Shown in pieces: positions 37,176-46,521 of a DNA stretch of 64,000 nucleotides. The position numbers were made by a program, and so were the translations under genes. The stretch's first letter is position 1; each line of letters starts with the position of its first letter. A model generated the notes under the pieces. It saw nothing but the letters and a program-made list of their open reading frames with translations, did not search any database and was not told where the DNA came from. The stretch comes from Bifidobacterium longum subsp. infantis ATCC 15697 = JCM 1222 = DSM 20088 (GTDB lineage: Bacteria; Actinomycetota; Actinomycetes; Actinomycetales; Bifidobacteriaceae): positions 62,001-126,000 of the forward strand of contig NC_017219.1 of the NCBI RefSeq assembly GCF_000269965.1, in the 5' to 3' direction.

Positions 37176-37211
37176 GGGCGTGCCGCGGACGTCACGGCCC
37201 ACGGCACGCCC
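37176..37211 (-). terminator. Hairpin downstream of the S9 peptidase gene
   Basis: Perfect 10-bp stem GGGCGTGCCG (37176-37185) / CGGCACGCCC (37202-37211), 9 bases beyond the peptidase stop. No T-run follows on the minus strand, so it is a probable rather than certain terminator. Confidence 0.5.
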
Positions 37212-37219
37212 GAGACCGG

Positions 37220-39592
37220 TCAGGCCAGGGCGTCGCGCAGGAAGTCGCGCTGGAGGGTGAGCAGGTTTTCGGCCACGGTCTCGTCGTTGGTCATGTGGGT
37301 AATGCCCGTCAACGGCAGGAAGGTGTGCGGGCGACCCGCCGCCATCAGAGCCTGCGAGAGGCGCAGGCTGTGGGCGATGGTGACGTTATCGTCGGCGAAG
37401 CCGTGGATCAGCATAAGCGGGCGGACGAGTCCCGGCGCATCCTGCACGATGCCGTTGCGGCGGTACACATCCGGGTCGAGACCCAGATAGCGCTCGGTGT
37501 AGTGCGTGTCGTACAGCGTCCAGTCGGTCGGCGGGGCGCCGGCGCATGCGGCCTTGAACACGTCTGGCGCGTCCAGCACGGCCAGTGCGGACAGGAAGCC
37601 GCCGTAGGACCAGCCGATCATGCACACCTTGTCGAGGTCCGGCGCGGGAACGCCGGGCCTGCGCCCGTCGGCATTGAGCCTGGAGACGGCCTCGGGAAGG
37701 GCGTTGACGGCTTCAATCTGGTCGGCCAGCGTTACGTCCTTCATATCCTCGAAGATCTCGCGGTCCCATGCCGGGCCGCGGCCGGTGGTGCCACGGCCGT
37801 CCGCCGTGACCACCAGGAAGCCCTGGTCGGCCCACCACTGGCCCTCCCAATAGAAGGACTGCGAGGCGACGACCTGCTGGAACCCGGGGCCGCCGTAAGG
37901 CTTCATCAGCACCGGCAGTTTGTCGGAGTGCGCGTACGGGCTGGACGGGCTCGGCGCGATGATCGCCGTGTACAGCTGGTGCTCGCCCAGTCGCGTAAAC
38001 GTGACGTTCGGTGCAAAGCCGGGTTCCGCCGCCGTGGACGAGATAGTGGCGCTCTGTTCTCCCAGAATATGCCGCATCTGGGCGCGGGCGGAACGCATAT
38101 CGCGGCCGGAGACCACGATGCCGCGCTCGCCGCGCGAGGCGGTCCACTGGCCGGGATCGGTCGTGACCGGCGTGATCGTGCCGTTGTAATCGATACTCAC
38201 CACATCGAAACTGCGGGCGTCGTGGCCGCCGAACAGAGACTCGGCATCCGAAGCGGCACCCGAGCCGGTCCAGGCGTCCGGCACCTCAGATGCGATTTCG
38301 GGCGCACACTGCACCACGGCCAGCACGTCGTCGTCGGTCACGTCGAGCACCGAGCGCACGTTCCACCCGGCCGGCGTGAACGGGCGGCCGTCCACCGTCA
38401 GACGGTTGGTGTCCGCGGCCATGTCGTTGAGCGGGCACACCAGCCGGCCATCCGGCGTGTAGGTGGGCGTGCCGTGAATCAGGTCGATCCACTGGTCGTT
38501 CGCATGCTCCTCAAGCACACGCGTGGCACCCAGCGCGGCCCCATCCGCCGCGACCGCCACCTCGAGCACCTGGTCGCGGGTCTGGCGGCGGTTCTGCACC
38601 AGCACCAGTGGATCGTGGCCGCGACGCCAGTTCACGGCGGCCACATACTCATACGCCTCACGATCCCAATCCACGTCGGCGTTGCCGGTGATGCCCGCGT
38701 ACCGGCCGTCTCCGTCGAACGCCAGGGCGATCACGGTCAGGTACACGTCGGCATTGCGGGTCAGCGCGCGCGGGTAACGGCGGCCGGCGGCCGGATTCTC
38801 GGGGTCGGCCGGATCGCTGATGTACCAGGTCGGCTCGTCGGCGGTGTCGAAGGACTCGAACAGCACGTGCTGCGAATCCGGGGCCCACCAGAAGCCGTCG
38901 TACCGGTCCATCTCCTCGCCGGCCACGAACTCGGCCAGACCGATTTTCCACGTGTTTTCGGCCGGATTGCCGTCCTCATCCTCCACGCTCACGCCGTAGA
39001 CGGCGGTGATGCGGTCACCTAGCTCGCCGCCGATATCGACCAGCATCAGGTAGCTGCCCGTGGTGTACAGCACATGTTCGCCATCCGGGGCGATGCGCGG
39101 GTTCAGCACCGGCGTGTACATCTCCGGGTCCTCATCGAGCCATTCGCCGGCCAGTTCGCGGGTGTGCGGCTCGGGTGCGCCGGTCTCGTCATTCCAGGCG
39201 ATCTCGGTCAGGAACAGGCGGCCGTTGATGGTGAACACGATGCGATTGCCGTCATCGTCTGCGGAGTAGCCGACGATGCCGGTGCCGCCTTCGCGCGCAC
39301 GCTCGCGGCGGGCCTTCTCCTCGGCCGGCACGTCCTCGCTGTCGGCGGTTGCGCCCAACAGTTCGCGCGGGTCGGCCAGTTTGGTCTCATGGTGTTCGCC
39401 GGACTCGTCGAACCAGCTTAGCCACAGTGCGGTCACCAGATCCTCGGGGCCGTCGGAGCGCAGGAACAGGGCCCGCGAGCCGTCGCCCACGGTCTGTGCG
39501 GAGCGCGGTGCGCCGCAGCCGAACCGCAGCGTGCGCGCCCTGAGGCGTGGGAAATGCTTGATTGCGTCATTGACATCATTGGTTTCGCTCAT
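37220..39592 (-). CDS. S9-family prolyl oligopeptidase / dipeptidyl aminopeptidase
   Basis: Serine peptidase of 790 residues with an N-terminal beta-propeller-like half (repeated blade-type strands such as PRALTRNADVYLTVIALAF) and a C-terminal alpha/beta hydrolase domain. The nucleophile Ser lies in IGWSYGGFLSALAVL (near residue 660), the Asp in HGFADDNVTIAHSLRL, and the His in GITHMTND. No signal peptide is present, so it is cytoplasmic; a role in breaking down imported proline-containing peptides fits a peptide-importing host. It resembles the DPP4-like branch. Start ATG 39592 (MSETNDVND). Confidence 0.92.
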   Translation of the reverse strand: MSETNDVNDAIKHFPRLRARTLRFGCGAPRSAQTVGDGSRALFLRSDGPEDLVTALWLSWFDESGEHHETKLADPRELLGATADSEDVPAEEKARRERAREGGTGIVGYSADDDGNRIVFTINGRLFLTEIAWNDETGAPEPHTRELAGEWLDEDPEMYTPVLNPRIAPDGEHVLYTTGSYLMLVDIGGELGDRITAVYGVSVEDEDGNPAENTWKIGLAEFVAGEEMDRYDGFWWAPDSQHVLFESFDTADEPTWYISDPADPENPAAGRRYPRALTRNADVYLTVIALAFDGDGRYAGITGNADVDWDREAYEYVAAVNWRRGHDPLVLVQNRRQTRDQVLEVAVAADGAALGATRVLEEHANDQWIDLIHGTPTYTPDGRLVCPLNDMAADTNRLTVDGRPFTPAGWNVRSVLDVTDDDVLAVVQCAPEIASEVPDAWTGSGAASDAESLFGGHDARSFDVVSIDYNGTITPVTTDPGQWTASRGERGIVVSGRDMRSARAQMRHILGEQSATISSTAAEPGFAPNVTFTRLGEHQLYTAIIAPSPSSPYAHSDKLPVLMKPYGGPGFQQVVASQSFYWEGQWWADQGFLVVTADGRGTTGRGPAWDREIFEDMKDVTLADQIEAVNALPEAVSRLNADGRRPGVPAPDLDKVCMIGWSYGGFLSALAVLDAPDVFKAACAGAPPTDWTLYDTHYTERYLGLDPDVYRRNGIVQDAPGLVRPLMLIHGFADDNVTIAHSLRLSQALMAAGRPHTFLPLTGITHMTNDETVAENLLTLQRDFLRDALA

Positions 39593-39652
39593 ACCTCACA
39601 ACCTACGCGCCTGTGCGGTCAGCGGCGTGAGGCTTGTCCTAAGATGGGAACC

Positions 39653-40744
39653 ATGCAGGTGACGATGATCGACGAAAACAAGTACGCCGAAATGATGGCC
39701 GACGTGGTGCTGCCCGCGCTCGAACAATGCCGCGAGGAGGGCTGGTTCGATCCGTCCGCCGCCGAACGTTCGGCCGGGGTCGAGCCGCTGTCCGGCATTA
39801 TGGACACCGGCGGCCGCTCGGGCCAGCTGCACTACCTGTGCTACGATTCCGCCAAATTCGACGCGATTCGCGAACAAGGCGCCACCGCCGTCTTCCGCGG
39901 GGCCATCGTCATCAGCCACGGCTTCACCGAGTTCGCCGAGAAGTACGACGAACTGGTCTGGTACTTCCTGCTCGCCGGCTATTCGGTGTGCGTGCTCGAA
40001 CATCGCGGCCACGGCAAGTCCGCGCGCGACGTGGACGATCATTGCATGGTGTGGATCGATGATTGGCGGCGCTACGTGGCCGATCTGGCCGGCTTCGCCG
40101 AAACCATCGGCCAGCAGTACGCGGCCGGCATGCCGCTGAACCTGTTCTGCCATTCGATGGGCGGCGGCATCGGCGCGGCCCTGCTCGAACGCTACCCCGC
40201 CCTGTTCGACAAGGCGGTGCTCTCCGCCCCCATGATCGCCCCCGCCACCGGCATGCCGTTGGGTGTGGCCCGTGTGCTGGTCAATGCGCTGTGCGGACTC
40301 GGCTTCGGCAAGAAGCGCGTGTTCGGGCAGTCGGACTTCACGCCGGAATTCTCCATGAAAGGCAACGAGGGCGCGTCCGAGGCGCGTGAACGCTGGTATT
40401 TCAGACTGCGTTGCGAAAACCGTGAATACCAGACCTACTGCGCGACGTTCGAATGGGTGCGTCAGGCGCTCAAGCTCAACCGGGCCGTGCTGCGCCCGTC
40501 CGCCTGCGCCGAAGTGGAGACGCCGGTGATGCTCTTCCAGGCCGGCCGAGACGTGTGGGTGCTCAACAAACCGCAGAACCGTTTCATCCAACTGGTCAAG
40601 GACGGCGGCGGCGAGGCCGATCTCGTGCGGTTCCCCGAATCACGCCACGAGATCTTCTCCATGCCCAACAGCACCTACAAGCCCTACCTCGAAAAGATCC
40701 TTGGCTTCTACGACGATCCGACGATCGCCAGCGCCACGTACTGA
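39653..40744 (+). CDS. Alpha/beta hydrolase (lysophospholipase / monoacylglycerol lipase-like)
   Basis: A 363-residue soluble hydrolase with a Hydrolase_4 (serine aminopeptidase S33-like) domain. The oxyanion-side motif is VISHGFTEFAEKYDELVW, the nucleophile Ser lies in LFCHSMGGGIGAALLERYP, and the His in FPESRHEIF near the C-terminus. It probably cleaves acyl esters; the substrate is unknown. The start is ATG 39653 (MQVTMIDENKY); ATG 39644 is also in frame. Divergent from the peptidase gene with only a 60-bp gap, so the two promoters must overlap. Confidence 0.88.
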   Translation: MQVTMIDENKYAEMMADVVLPALEQCREEGWFDPSAAERSAGVEPLSGIMDTGGRSGQLHYLCYDSAKFDAIREQGATAVFRGAIVISHGFTEFAEKYDELVWYFLLAGYSVCVLEHRGHGKSARDVDDHCMVWIDDWRRYVADLAGFAETIGQQYAAGMPLNLFCHSMGGGIGAALLERYPALFDKAVLSAPMIAPATGMPLGVARVLVNALCGLGFGKKRVFGQSDFTPEFSMKGNEGASEARERWYFRLRCENREYQTYCATFEWVRQALKLNRAVLRPSACAEVETPVMLFQAGRDVWVLNKPQNRFIQLVKDGGGEADLVRFPESRHEIFSMPNSTYKPYLEKILGFYDDPTIASATY

Positions 40745-40806
40745 GCGCCGCTGTACCCATCCGATGGGTAGAGTGGCTTGCGGAACAAGGCGAGAGAGGC
40801 GGACCC

Positions 40807-41763
40807 ATGGCGAACGGCGTACGGCACACGAAAGGCGCACCGGCACCGCAGACCGGCTGGCGAGGCGGGCACGTCGTATCCGCGCGCGCCACGACCATCG
40901 GTCTGATGGCCATCCTGTTGTGGAGCGTCATGGCCGCCGCCGTGCGCATCGTCGCCGAGGATTTCGGCGCCACGCTCGGCTCGGCGCTCATCTACACGGT
41001 GGGCGGCATCCTGCTGCTGGTGTTCCGGCGGCCTGCGCCGATCCGAGAGTTCCCACGGCGATACCTGATCGTCGGCGGCCTGCTGTTCGTCTTCTACGAA
41101 TCGTCGATATCCCTGTCGCTGGGCCTGGCCCCCACCGCCGAAGCCTCGGTGGAGGTGAGTCTGGTCAACTACCTGTGGCCCACGATGATGGTGCTGATGT
41201 CGGCCGCCATATCCCATCGTCGGCACGCGGTCCGCGCCGTGCTGCCGGGGGCGGTCGTGGCCACGGCCGGCGTGATGCTGGCGGTCGGCGGCAATTCCGG
41301 GCTTGACTGGCAGGCCGCCGTGCGGCACATCGCCGCCGACCCCCTGCCGTACGCGCTGGCGTTCGCGGGGGCGCTCGCATGGTCGGTGTATGCGGTGTTC
41401 ACGCCCGCCATGAGTCATGGCGTGGACGGCACCTCGCTGTTCTTTCCGTGGGTGGCCGTGGCGTTGTGGATCATCCACGCCGCATCCGGTCAGGGATGGC
41501 CGTCCACGCCGCCGCGCCCGTCCGCCTGGCTGTTCGTGGTGATCGCCGCGGTGGCGATCGGCGGCGGCTACGCCTGTTGGGGCTATGGCATTCTGCATGG
41601 TTCGATGGAACGGCTGGCCATCGCCTCATACGCCACGCCGGTGCTGTCCACCGGGGCCAGCGCGGTGCTGCTGGGCCTGTCGTTGTCGCTGCCGTTCTGG
41701 TGCGGCGCGCTGCTGGTGGCCGCCGGCTCGGTGCTCAACTATCTGGTCAGCGCACGCGAATAA
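40807..41763 (+). CDS. yddG: EamA/DMT-family exporter, YddG-like
   Basis: Ten-helix drug/metabolite transporter of 318 residues. It closely follows the pattern of E. coli YddG, an aromatic amino acid exporter: an opening IGLMAILLWSVMAAAVRIV, then YESSISLSLGLAPTAEASVE, VNYLWPTMMVLM, and WGYGILHGSMERLAIASY in the second half. The substrate is inferred from resemblance only. I start at ATG 40807, where the first helix of the family begins; the frame is open upstream to 40453 but overlaps the hydrolase gene. The RBS is weak. Confidence 0.88.
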   Translation: MANGVRHTKGAPAPQTGWRGGHVVSARATTIGLMAILLWSVMAAAVRIVAEDFGATLGSALIYTVGGILLLVFRRPAPIREFPRRYLIVGGLLFVFYESSISLSLGLAPTAEASVEVSLVNYLWPTMMVLMSAAISHRRHAVRAVLPGAVVATAGVMLAVGGNSGLDWQAAVRHIAADPLPYALAFAGALAWSVYAVFTPAMSHGVDGTSLFFPWVAVALWIIHAASGQGWPSTPPRPSAWLFVVIAAVAIGGGYACWGYGILHGSMERLAIASYATPVLSTGASAVLLGLSLSLPFWCGALLVAAGSVLNYLVSARE

Positions 41764-41928
41764 CCCGGGGCTGGGCATACCGGGCGTATCGCCCGTGGGA
41801 CGCTGGGCGAAGCCTGTGGAAATCATGAAAACTCGTGGCAGGTTCCGTGAAACTCGTCGATGCTCCATGAATCACGGGTTAGTGTGGCGTGAGCCTGCAA
41901 GTGATGGCCTGAAGCGCGAAGGTGAGGA

Positions 41929-43305
41929 ATGGAAGACTCCGTTTGGAAGACGGTCATGGGATTGTCGCTGGTCCGGGGGATCGTGCCCCGGACCTTGTTC
42001 GGACTGACCGTGGTCGCGGCGATCATACTGATCGGCATACTGGCATTCGGCGGCAGACGACACCGCACGCATCCGCTGGTCGCCTCACTGGTTGCCGCCA
42101 CGCTCGCCGGCGCGGGCGGACTACTGGCCACGTGGCTGATGTCCGACGTGTTCATGGTGTTCGGCGTATCGCTGGGTTGGCCGGTGACCCTCACCGTCGC
42201 GGGAGGCTTCGCGGGCCTCGGCTTCGTGCTAGCCGCCGCCGTGACGTTACGGGGAGCCCGTCGCGCGCTGGCCGTCGTGCTGGTGCCGCTGGTGCTGGCG
42301 TCCACCGCGCTCGGCGTGGACTCGATCTACGGCGAATACCGGACCATCGGCAATCTCGTCGGCTATACGCCGTACCCCCCGCTCGGTTCGGTCACCGTGC
42401 GCAAAGCCTCGATGAGCGTCGGCGAGTGGCGCGACAAGGCGCGCAAGGACGCTCTGCCATCCATGCCCGACTCGGGCAGGGTGTTCGCCGTCGACATCCC
42501 GAACACCGAATCCAAGTTCAAGGCGCGCAAGGCGATGGTCTACCTGCCGCCCGCCGCGCTGTCCGACCGCCCGCCGGCCCTGCCGGTGATGGAGCTGCTC
42601 GCCGGTCAGCCGGGCAGTCCCGGTCGCCTCATCGACGCCGGCAACATCGCCGCCACGATGAACGCTTACGCCGCCGAACACGACGGGCTGGCGCCGATCG
42701 TGCTCGCACCCGACCAGAACGGTTCGGCCATGCACAACAGCCTGTGCGCCGACACTACCCGAGGCAACGCCGAAACCTACCTCACCAAAGACGTGGTGAA
42801 CTGGGCCACAACGACGCTGCCGGTAGCCAAGTCGGCCCGTATGTGGGCGATGGGCGGGTTCTCGCAAGGCGGCACCTGCACCACGCAGCTGGTGCCGCGT
42901 CACCCTGACATCTACGGTGCGATGCTGCCGGTGGATGGTGAGCTCGAGCCGACCGACGGCAGCGTCGAGACGATGGTCCGGCGATATTTCGCCGGCGACC
43001 GCAAGGCCTACAACAGGCAGGTGCCGGTCAACGCCATCGCCGCCACCGGCACGGCCGGCCAGGCGCTGTTCGCCGGCGCCGGCAAGGGGGATCGGAAGTC
43101 GGTCGCCAACATGCGCACCATCGCCGCGGCCGCGCGCGCGGCCGGCATGGAGACCACTGAACTGGTCGTGCCCGGCGCCGACCATGACTGGCATGCGGTG
43201 CAGGCGGTCTGGAACCCCGGTCTCGACTGGTTCGGCGCGCGAACCGGGCTGGGCGAAATGACGAAATCGTTGGAGGAATACCCACAAGTGGAGGTGTTGC
43301 AATGA
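41929..43305 (+). CDS. Membrane-anchored esterase (esterase-D fold) upstream of aminoacyl-lipid synthase
   Basis: A 458-residue protein with three to four N-terminal membrane helices (about residues 20-140). A large extracytoplasmic esterase-D/alpha-beta hydrolase domain follows. The nucleophile Ser lies in MGGFSQGGTCTTQL (near residue 311), and the His near the end in PGADHDWHAVQAVW. It overlaps the synthase gene by four bases, so the two are coupled. A putative esterase encoded directly upstream of an aminoacyl-PG synthase homologue is known from Corynebacterium glutamicum, where it is needed to convert alanyl-diacylglycerol synthesis into alanyl-phosphatidylglycerol. A similar role here is inference. 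Start ATG 41929 follows GGTGAGGA. Confidence 0.85.
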   Translation: MEDSVWKTVMGLSLVRGIVPRTLFGLTVVAAIILIGILAFGGRRHRTHPLVASLVAATLAGAGGLLATWLMSDVFMVFGVSLGWPVTLTVAGGFAGLGFVLAAAVTLRGARRALAVVLVPLVLASTALGVDSIYGEYRTIGNLVGYTPYPPLGSVTVRKASMSVGEWRDKARKDALPSMPDSGRVFAVDIPNTESKFKARKAMVYLPPAALSDRPPALPVMELLAGQPGSPGRLIDAGNIAATMNAYAAEHDGLAPIVLAPDQNGSAMHNSLCADTTRGNAETYLTKDVVNWATTTLPVAKSARMWAMGGFSQGGTCTTQLVPRHPDIYGAMLPVDGELEPTDGSVETMVRRYFAGDRKAYNRQVPVNAIAATGTAGQALFAGAGKGDRKSVANMRTIAAAARAAGMETTELVVPGADHDWHAVQAVWNPGLDWFGARTGLGEMTKSLEEYPQVEVLQ

Positions 43306-45986
43306 GCGAAGAACAACAGCATGGGAACGCGCGGCCGGCGGCCATGCCGCAGACGCGGCGGCCTCTGCGGGACGCGGAACCCTCGCGGACGAAGCCCACC
43401 ACGACCTCCCGCGCCACCAAACCGCATACGGCAAGGTCCAGCCATGCGGCGGAAAGCTGGCGTGAACTGGCCGGTGACATGCGGCAGTGGGCGGACGACC
43501 ACCGGCTGGCCGTCACCGCCACGGCGGCGCTGGTGGCGCTGAATTTGGCGGCGTGGCTGGTGGCCGCGATGGCCGGATTCGCGTTTCCGCTGCGGCTCAG
43601 CACCAGCATGGCCGCATTCAACGCCGGCAAACTCATCTGCTCGCTGTTCCTGGCGCGCGGCGTCATCCAACTTATGGTCGACGCCGTCCTGTGGCTCGTC
43701 ATGTTGTCGATAGCCGAACCATGGCTCGGCCGTGTGCGCACCGTCGTCACCGCGCTCGCCTGCGCGGCCGGCGGCGTGCTGGCGGGCCTGACCCTGTGCG
43801 CGGCGGCCGGATGGATGTTCCAGGACTCCCTGTTCGTCTCCCGCATGCGGTTCGCATTGAGCCCGCTGGTGTTGCCGGTCGGCGCGCTCATGGCGGCCAG
43901 CGCGTTCTGCAGCCACCTATGGCGCAGGCGCATCCGACTCGTCGGCTATGTGGCGATCCTGGTCACGTTGCTCTACAGTGGCAACCCCAGCGGCTACTGC
44001 ATACTCGCCGCCGCGCTGATCGGCCATGCCGCCGGCCGTGTGATGGCCGGTCCGCCCGCGCACGTCGAAGCCGAATGGCACTGGCTGCGCAGCACCTCCT
44101 TCGAGGCGCGACGCATATTCGCGGCCATCGCCGTGGTACTGGCCCTGGGGCCGGTCATCGCCATCACCTCCCATAACCATGCGGGCCCGCTCAGCACGAT
44201 CGGCCTGCTCATGAGCCCGGTTTCCGTCGACAACGGCATGCTGGCCAAATGCCTGGCTGGTGACACGCACGGCGGATGCTTCCTGCAGTTCAATCTGCTG
44301 CGGGCCTCGATGCCCGGCGCGGTGCTGCGCTCGCTGCTGCCCACTGCCGTGACCTTGGTGCTGGCGTGGGGCCTGTATCGCGGACGTCGGTTCGCGGCCA
44401 TCTGCACCGTGGCCATCAACCTGTTCACGGTGACCATCGCCGTCGCCTACTATCTGGTCGTGCCGCTGAGCTTCGCGCCGGACGGCATGGCCTCCCTGCT
44501 GCAGCACGGCGCGATCGTCGCCTGCGTGGCGAACGTCCTGCCCCCGCTGCTGTTCGCCGTCGCCCTGCTGGCGGCAATGAAACACTTCCCGATTCGCATC
44601 GGCTGGCGCAGGCTGGTCGGCGGCATCGGCGCCATCGTGCTGGCCTGGCTGGCGTGCGCCGCCATATACCTGATATACGGTATTGCCCAACCCGCCACCT
44701 TCTCGCCACGCGCCACCGCCTCGTCGCTGCTGGCCGAACTGCCGGGCCGGTTCCTGCCCATCGGCTTTCTGAGCCATATGAAGCTGTCGTTCGTGCCGCG
44801 CACTCCAATGGCTTCGATCGTGTACCAAGGCATCGGCCTGGTGTTCTGGATCGTGGTGCTGGCCGTGGTGATCCACTGGATGGGCGACGTGAGCGAATCG
44901 AACGAGCTGGCCCGTGCGCGCGCTGAACGTCTGGTCGAAACCGGCGGCGAATCGATGAGCTTCATGACCACGTGGGAAGGCAACAGCTACTGGCTGTCCC
45001 CCACGGGCAGATCGGCCGTGGCGTATCGCGTGCTCAACGGCATCGCCCTGACCTGCACCGGACCGTTCGGCGATCCGGCGGAATGGATGGACGATCTGAA
45101 CGGTTTCACCCAGTACTGCGTGGAACGTTCGCTGTCGCCGGTGTTCTACGGCGTGCATCGGGAACAGCGCGACGCGTTGCTGGAAGCCGGCTGGAACTCC
45201 ATCGAGGTCGGCAGCGAGATGGTGGTCGACCCGCGCAACTGGAAGACGACCGGCAAGAAGTGGCAGGATGTGCGCACCGCCATCAACAAGGCCAAACGCG
45301 ATGGCGTGAGCGACGTGCTGTCCACCTTCCTGGAAGCGTCGCTTGACGTGCGCGAGCAGATCGAGGACATTTCCGAGGAATGGGCGCAGCTCAAGGCGTT
45401 GCCGGAGATGAGGTTCACGCTCGGCGGCGTCGAGGAGCTCCGCGACCCGCGTGTGCGGCTGCTGTACGCCGTCGACGCGGACGGGCGCGTGTTGGGCGTC
45501 ACCAGTTGGTTGCCGACCTGGCGCGAAGGGCGCATCGTCGGCTGGACGTTGGATTTTATGCGCCATCGCACCGACAGTCCCAACGGCATCATGGAGTTCC
45601 TGATCGCGCGCATGGCCGAGCGTCTGCGCGACGAGGGCGAAGCCGATCCCACGCACGCCGTGGAGTTCATGAGCCTGTCCGCGGCGCCCCTGGCCGGCAT
45701 GAATCCCGATCGGGACAACGCCGGGGAGGACGGGGCACCGGCCAGCGAAGGCACGCAGGTGCTCCAACACGCGCTGCAGATCGTGGCCGACTGGATGGAA
45801 CCCGCCTACGGCTTCCACTCGCTGTTCAACTTCAAGCGCAAGTTCCAGCCCACCGAAGTGCCGGTCTACGTGTGCTACCCGGACCCGGCGGCGTTGCCGC
45901 AGATCGGACTCGCCGTGGTGCGCGCCTACGTGCCCAGCGTGACGGCCGCCGAAGTGGCCGGCATGCTCAGCACGCTGCGGTCGTGA
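43302..45986 (+). CDS. Aminoacyl-phosphatidylglycerol/diacylglycerol synthase homologue (DUF2156, MprF/LysX type)
   Basis: An 894-residue integral membrane enzyme. A polar N-terminal region of about 65 residues precedes about 12-14 hydrophobic segments (residues 70-535). The C-terminal DUF2156 domain runs from about residue 550 to the end and starts FMTTWEGNSYW. It carries AVAYRVLNGIALTCTGPFGD, ITSWLPTWREG-like strands, DFMRHRTDSPNGIMEFLIA and FNFKRKFQPTEVPVY. This domain transfers an amino acid from aminoacyl-tRNA to a membrane lipid, lowering surface negative charge. Which amino acid is used is not visible. There is no attached LysS-type synthetase domain. Coupled to the upstream esterase. 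Confidence 0.88.
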   Translation: MSEEQQHGNARPAAMPQTRRPLRDAEPSRTKPTTTSRATKPHTARSSHAAESWRELAGDMRQWADDHRLAVTATAALVALNLAAWLVAAMAGFAFPLRLSTSMAAFNAGKLICSLFLARGVIQLMVDAVLWLVMLSIAEPWLGRVRTVVTALACAAGGVLAGLTLCAAAGWMFQDSLFVSRMRFALSPLVLPVGALMAASAFCSHLWRRRIRLVGYVAILVTLLYSGNPSGYCILAAALIGHAAGRVMAGPPAHVEAEWHWLRSTSFEARRIFAAIAVVLALGPVIAITSHNHAGPLSTIGLLMSPVSVDNGMLAKCLAGDTHGGCFLQFNLLRASMPGAVLRSLLPTAVTLVLAWGLYRGRRFAAICTVAINLFTVTIAVAYYLVVPLSFAPDGMASLLQHGAIVACVANVLPPLLFAVALLAAMKHFPIRIGWRRLVGGIGAIVLAWLACAAIYLIYGIAQPATFSPRATASSLLAELPGRFLPIGFLSHMKLSFVPRTPMASIVYQGIGLVFWIVVLAVVIHWMGDVSESNELARARAERLVETGGESMSFMTTWEGNSYWLSPTGRSAVAYRVLNGIALTCTGPFGDPAEWMDDLNGFTQYCVERSLSPVFYGVHREQRDALLEAGWNSIEVGSEMVVDPRNWKTTGKKWQDVRTAINKAKRDGVSDVLSTFLEASLDVREQIEDISEEWAQLKALPEMRFTLGGVEELRDPRVRLLYAVDADGRVLGVTSWLPTWREGRIVGWTLDFMRHRTDSPNGIMEFLIARMAERLRDEGEADPTHAVEFMSLSAAPLAGMNPDRDNAGEDGAPASEGTQVLQHALQIVADWMEPAYGFHSLFNFKRKFQPTEVPVYVCYPDPAALPQIGLAVVRAYVPSVTAAEVAGMLSTLRS

Positions 45987-46040
45987 AGGTGTGCAACGGG
46001 TACGCAGGTTAGCCGATTCGAGCCTGAGACGGGGTATCTG

Positions 46041-46229
46041 CTTTCAGAGAGGTACATTTGGCCCCTTGCGGACAACTAACTGCCTTCAAAGAGGTGCCTG
46101 AACTCTGAAATCTCGAGTATGAGCGTTGCAATGACAACGTTTGTACTCGGGGTTTCCCGTATTCGGTGCCTCTTTGAACGAAGATAGCATTCTGCAGAAG
46201 CCCGAATGTACCTCTTTGAACGGAGAAAG
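46041..46229. repeat. Second palindromic element family
   Basis: About 190 bp with the same nested-arm plan as the other palindromes but different sequence. Outer arms TCAGAGAGGTACATTTGG (about 46043-46060) and CCGAATGTACCTCTTTGA (about 46201-46218); inner arms TTCAAAGAGGTGCC (46083-46096) and GGTGCCTCTTTGAA (46165-46178) pair with two wobble pairs. A central hairpin CGTTG-caatga-CAACG lies near 46124-46139. Located between the aminoacyl-lipid synthase and msrAB, directly beside a copy of the first family. Confidence 0.75.
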
Positions 46230-46258
46230 CCTGACAAGGAGGGCGCGGCAAGCGCTAT

Positions 46259-46456
46259 CTCCGTTTCGAGGGGCTGATTTGGTCTCTCCCGGAGGTCTAC
46301 TCCTGTTTCGAGGGGCTGATGCCGAAGTATTCACGCTCCAAAATCGGCGGAATGGCGTTGGCGCGGATGGGTTTTTACATGCGGTCTAGCGGCCGACCAG
46401 CCCCTTGAAACGGGAGTAGACCTCCGGCGGGGGTCAAATCAGCCCCTCGAAAGCGG
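46259..46456. repeat. Palindromic intergenic element, copy 3
   Basis: About 200 bp; inner arms CCGGAGGTCTACTCC plus TGTTTCGAGGGGCTG (about 46289-46320) and CAGCCCCTTGAAACGGGAGTAGACCTCCGG (about 46400-46429). Outer arms GAGGGGCTGATTTG and CAAATCAGCCCCTC. Core CGGCGGAATGGCGTTGG near 46344-46360. It lies in the tandem gap 5' of msrAB. The arm segment TACTCC/GGAGTA differs from copy 1 in both arms together. Confidence 0.85.
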
Positions 46457-46521
46457 TTTTGCCGGTGCAGAGGTGTCGTTGACTGCATCGCGAGCCGCCT
46501 CGACGTAGTAACGTGGGGCGT

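Noticed and set aside
37079..39022. 647-codon frame opposite the S9 peptidase
   Set aside because: Antisense shadow; the peptidase carries the catalytic triad motifs.
43917..45818. 633-codon frame opposite the aminoacyl-lipid synthase
   Set aside because: Antisense shadow rich in Gln/His/Arg with no recognisable domain.
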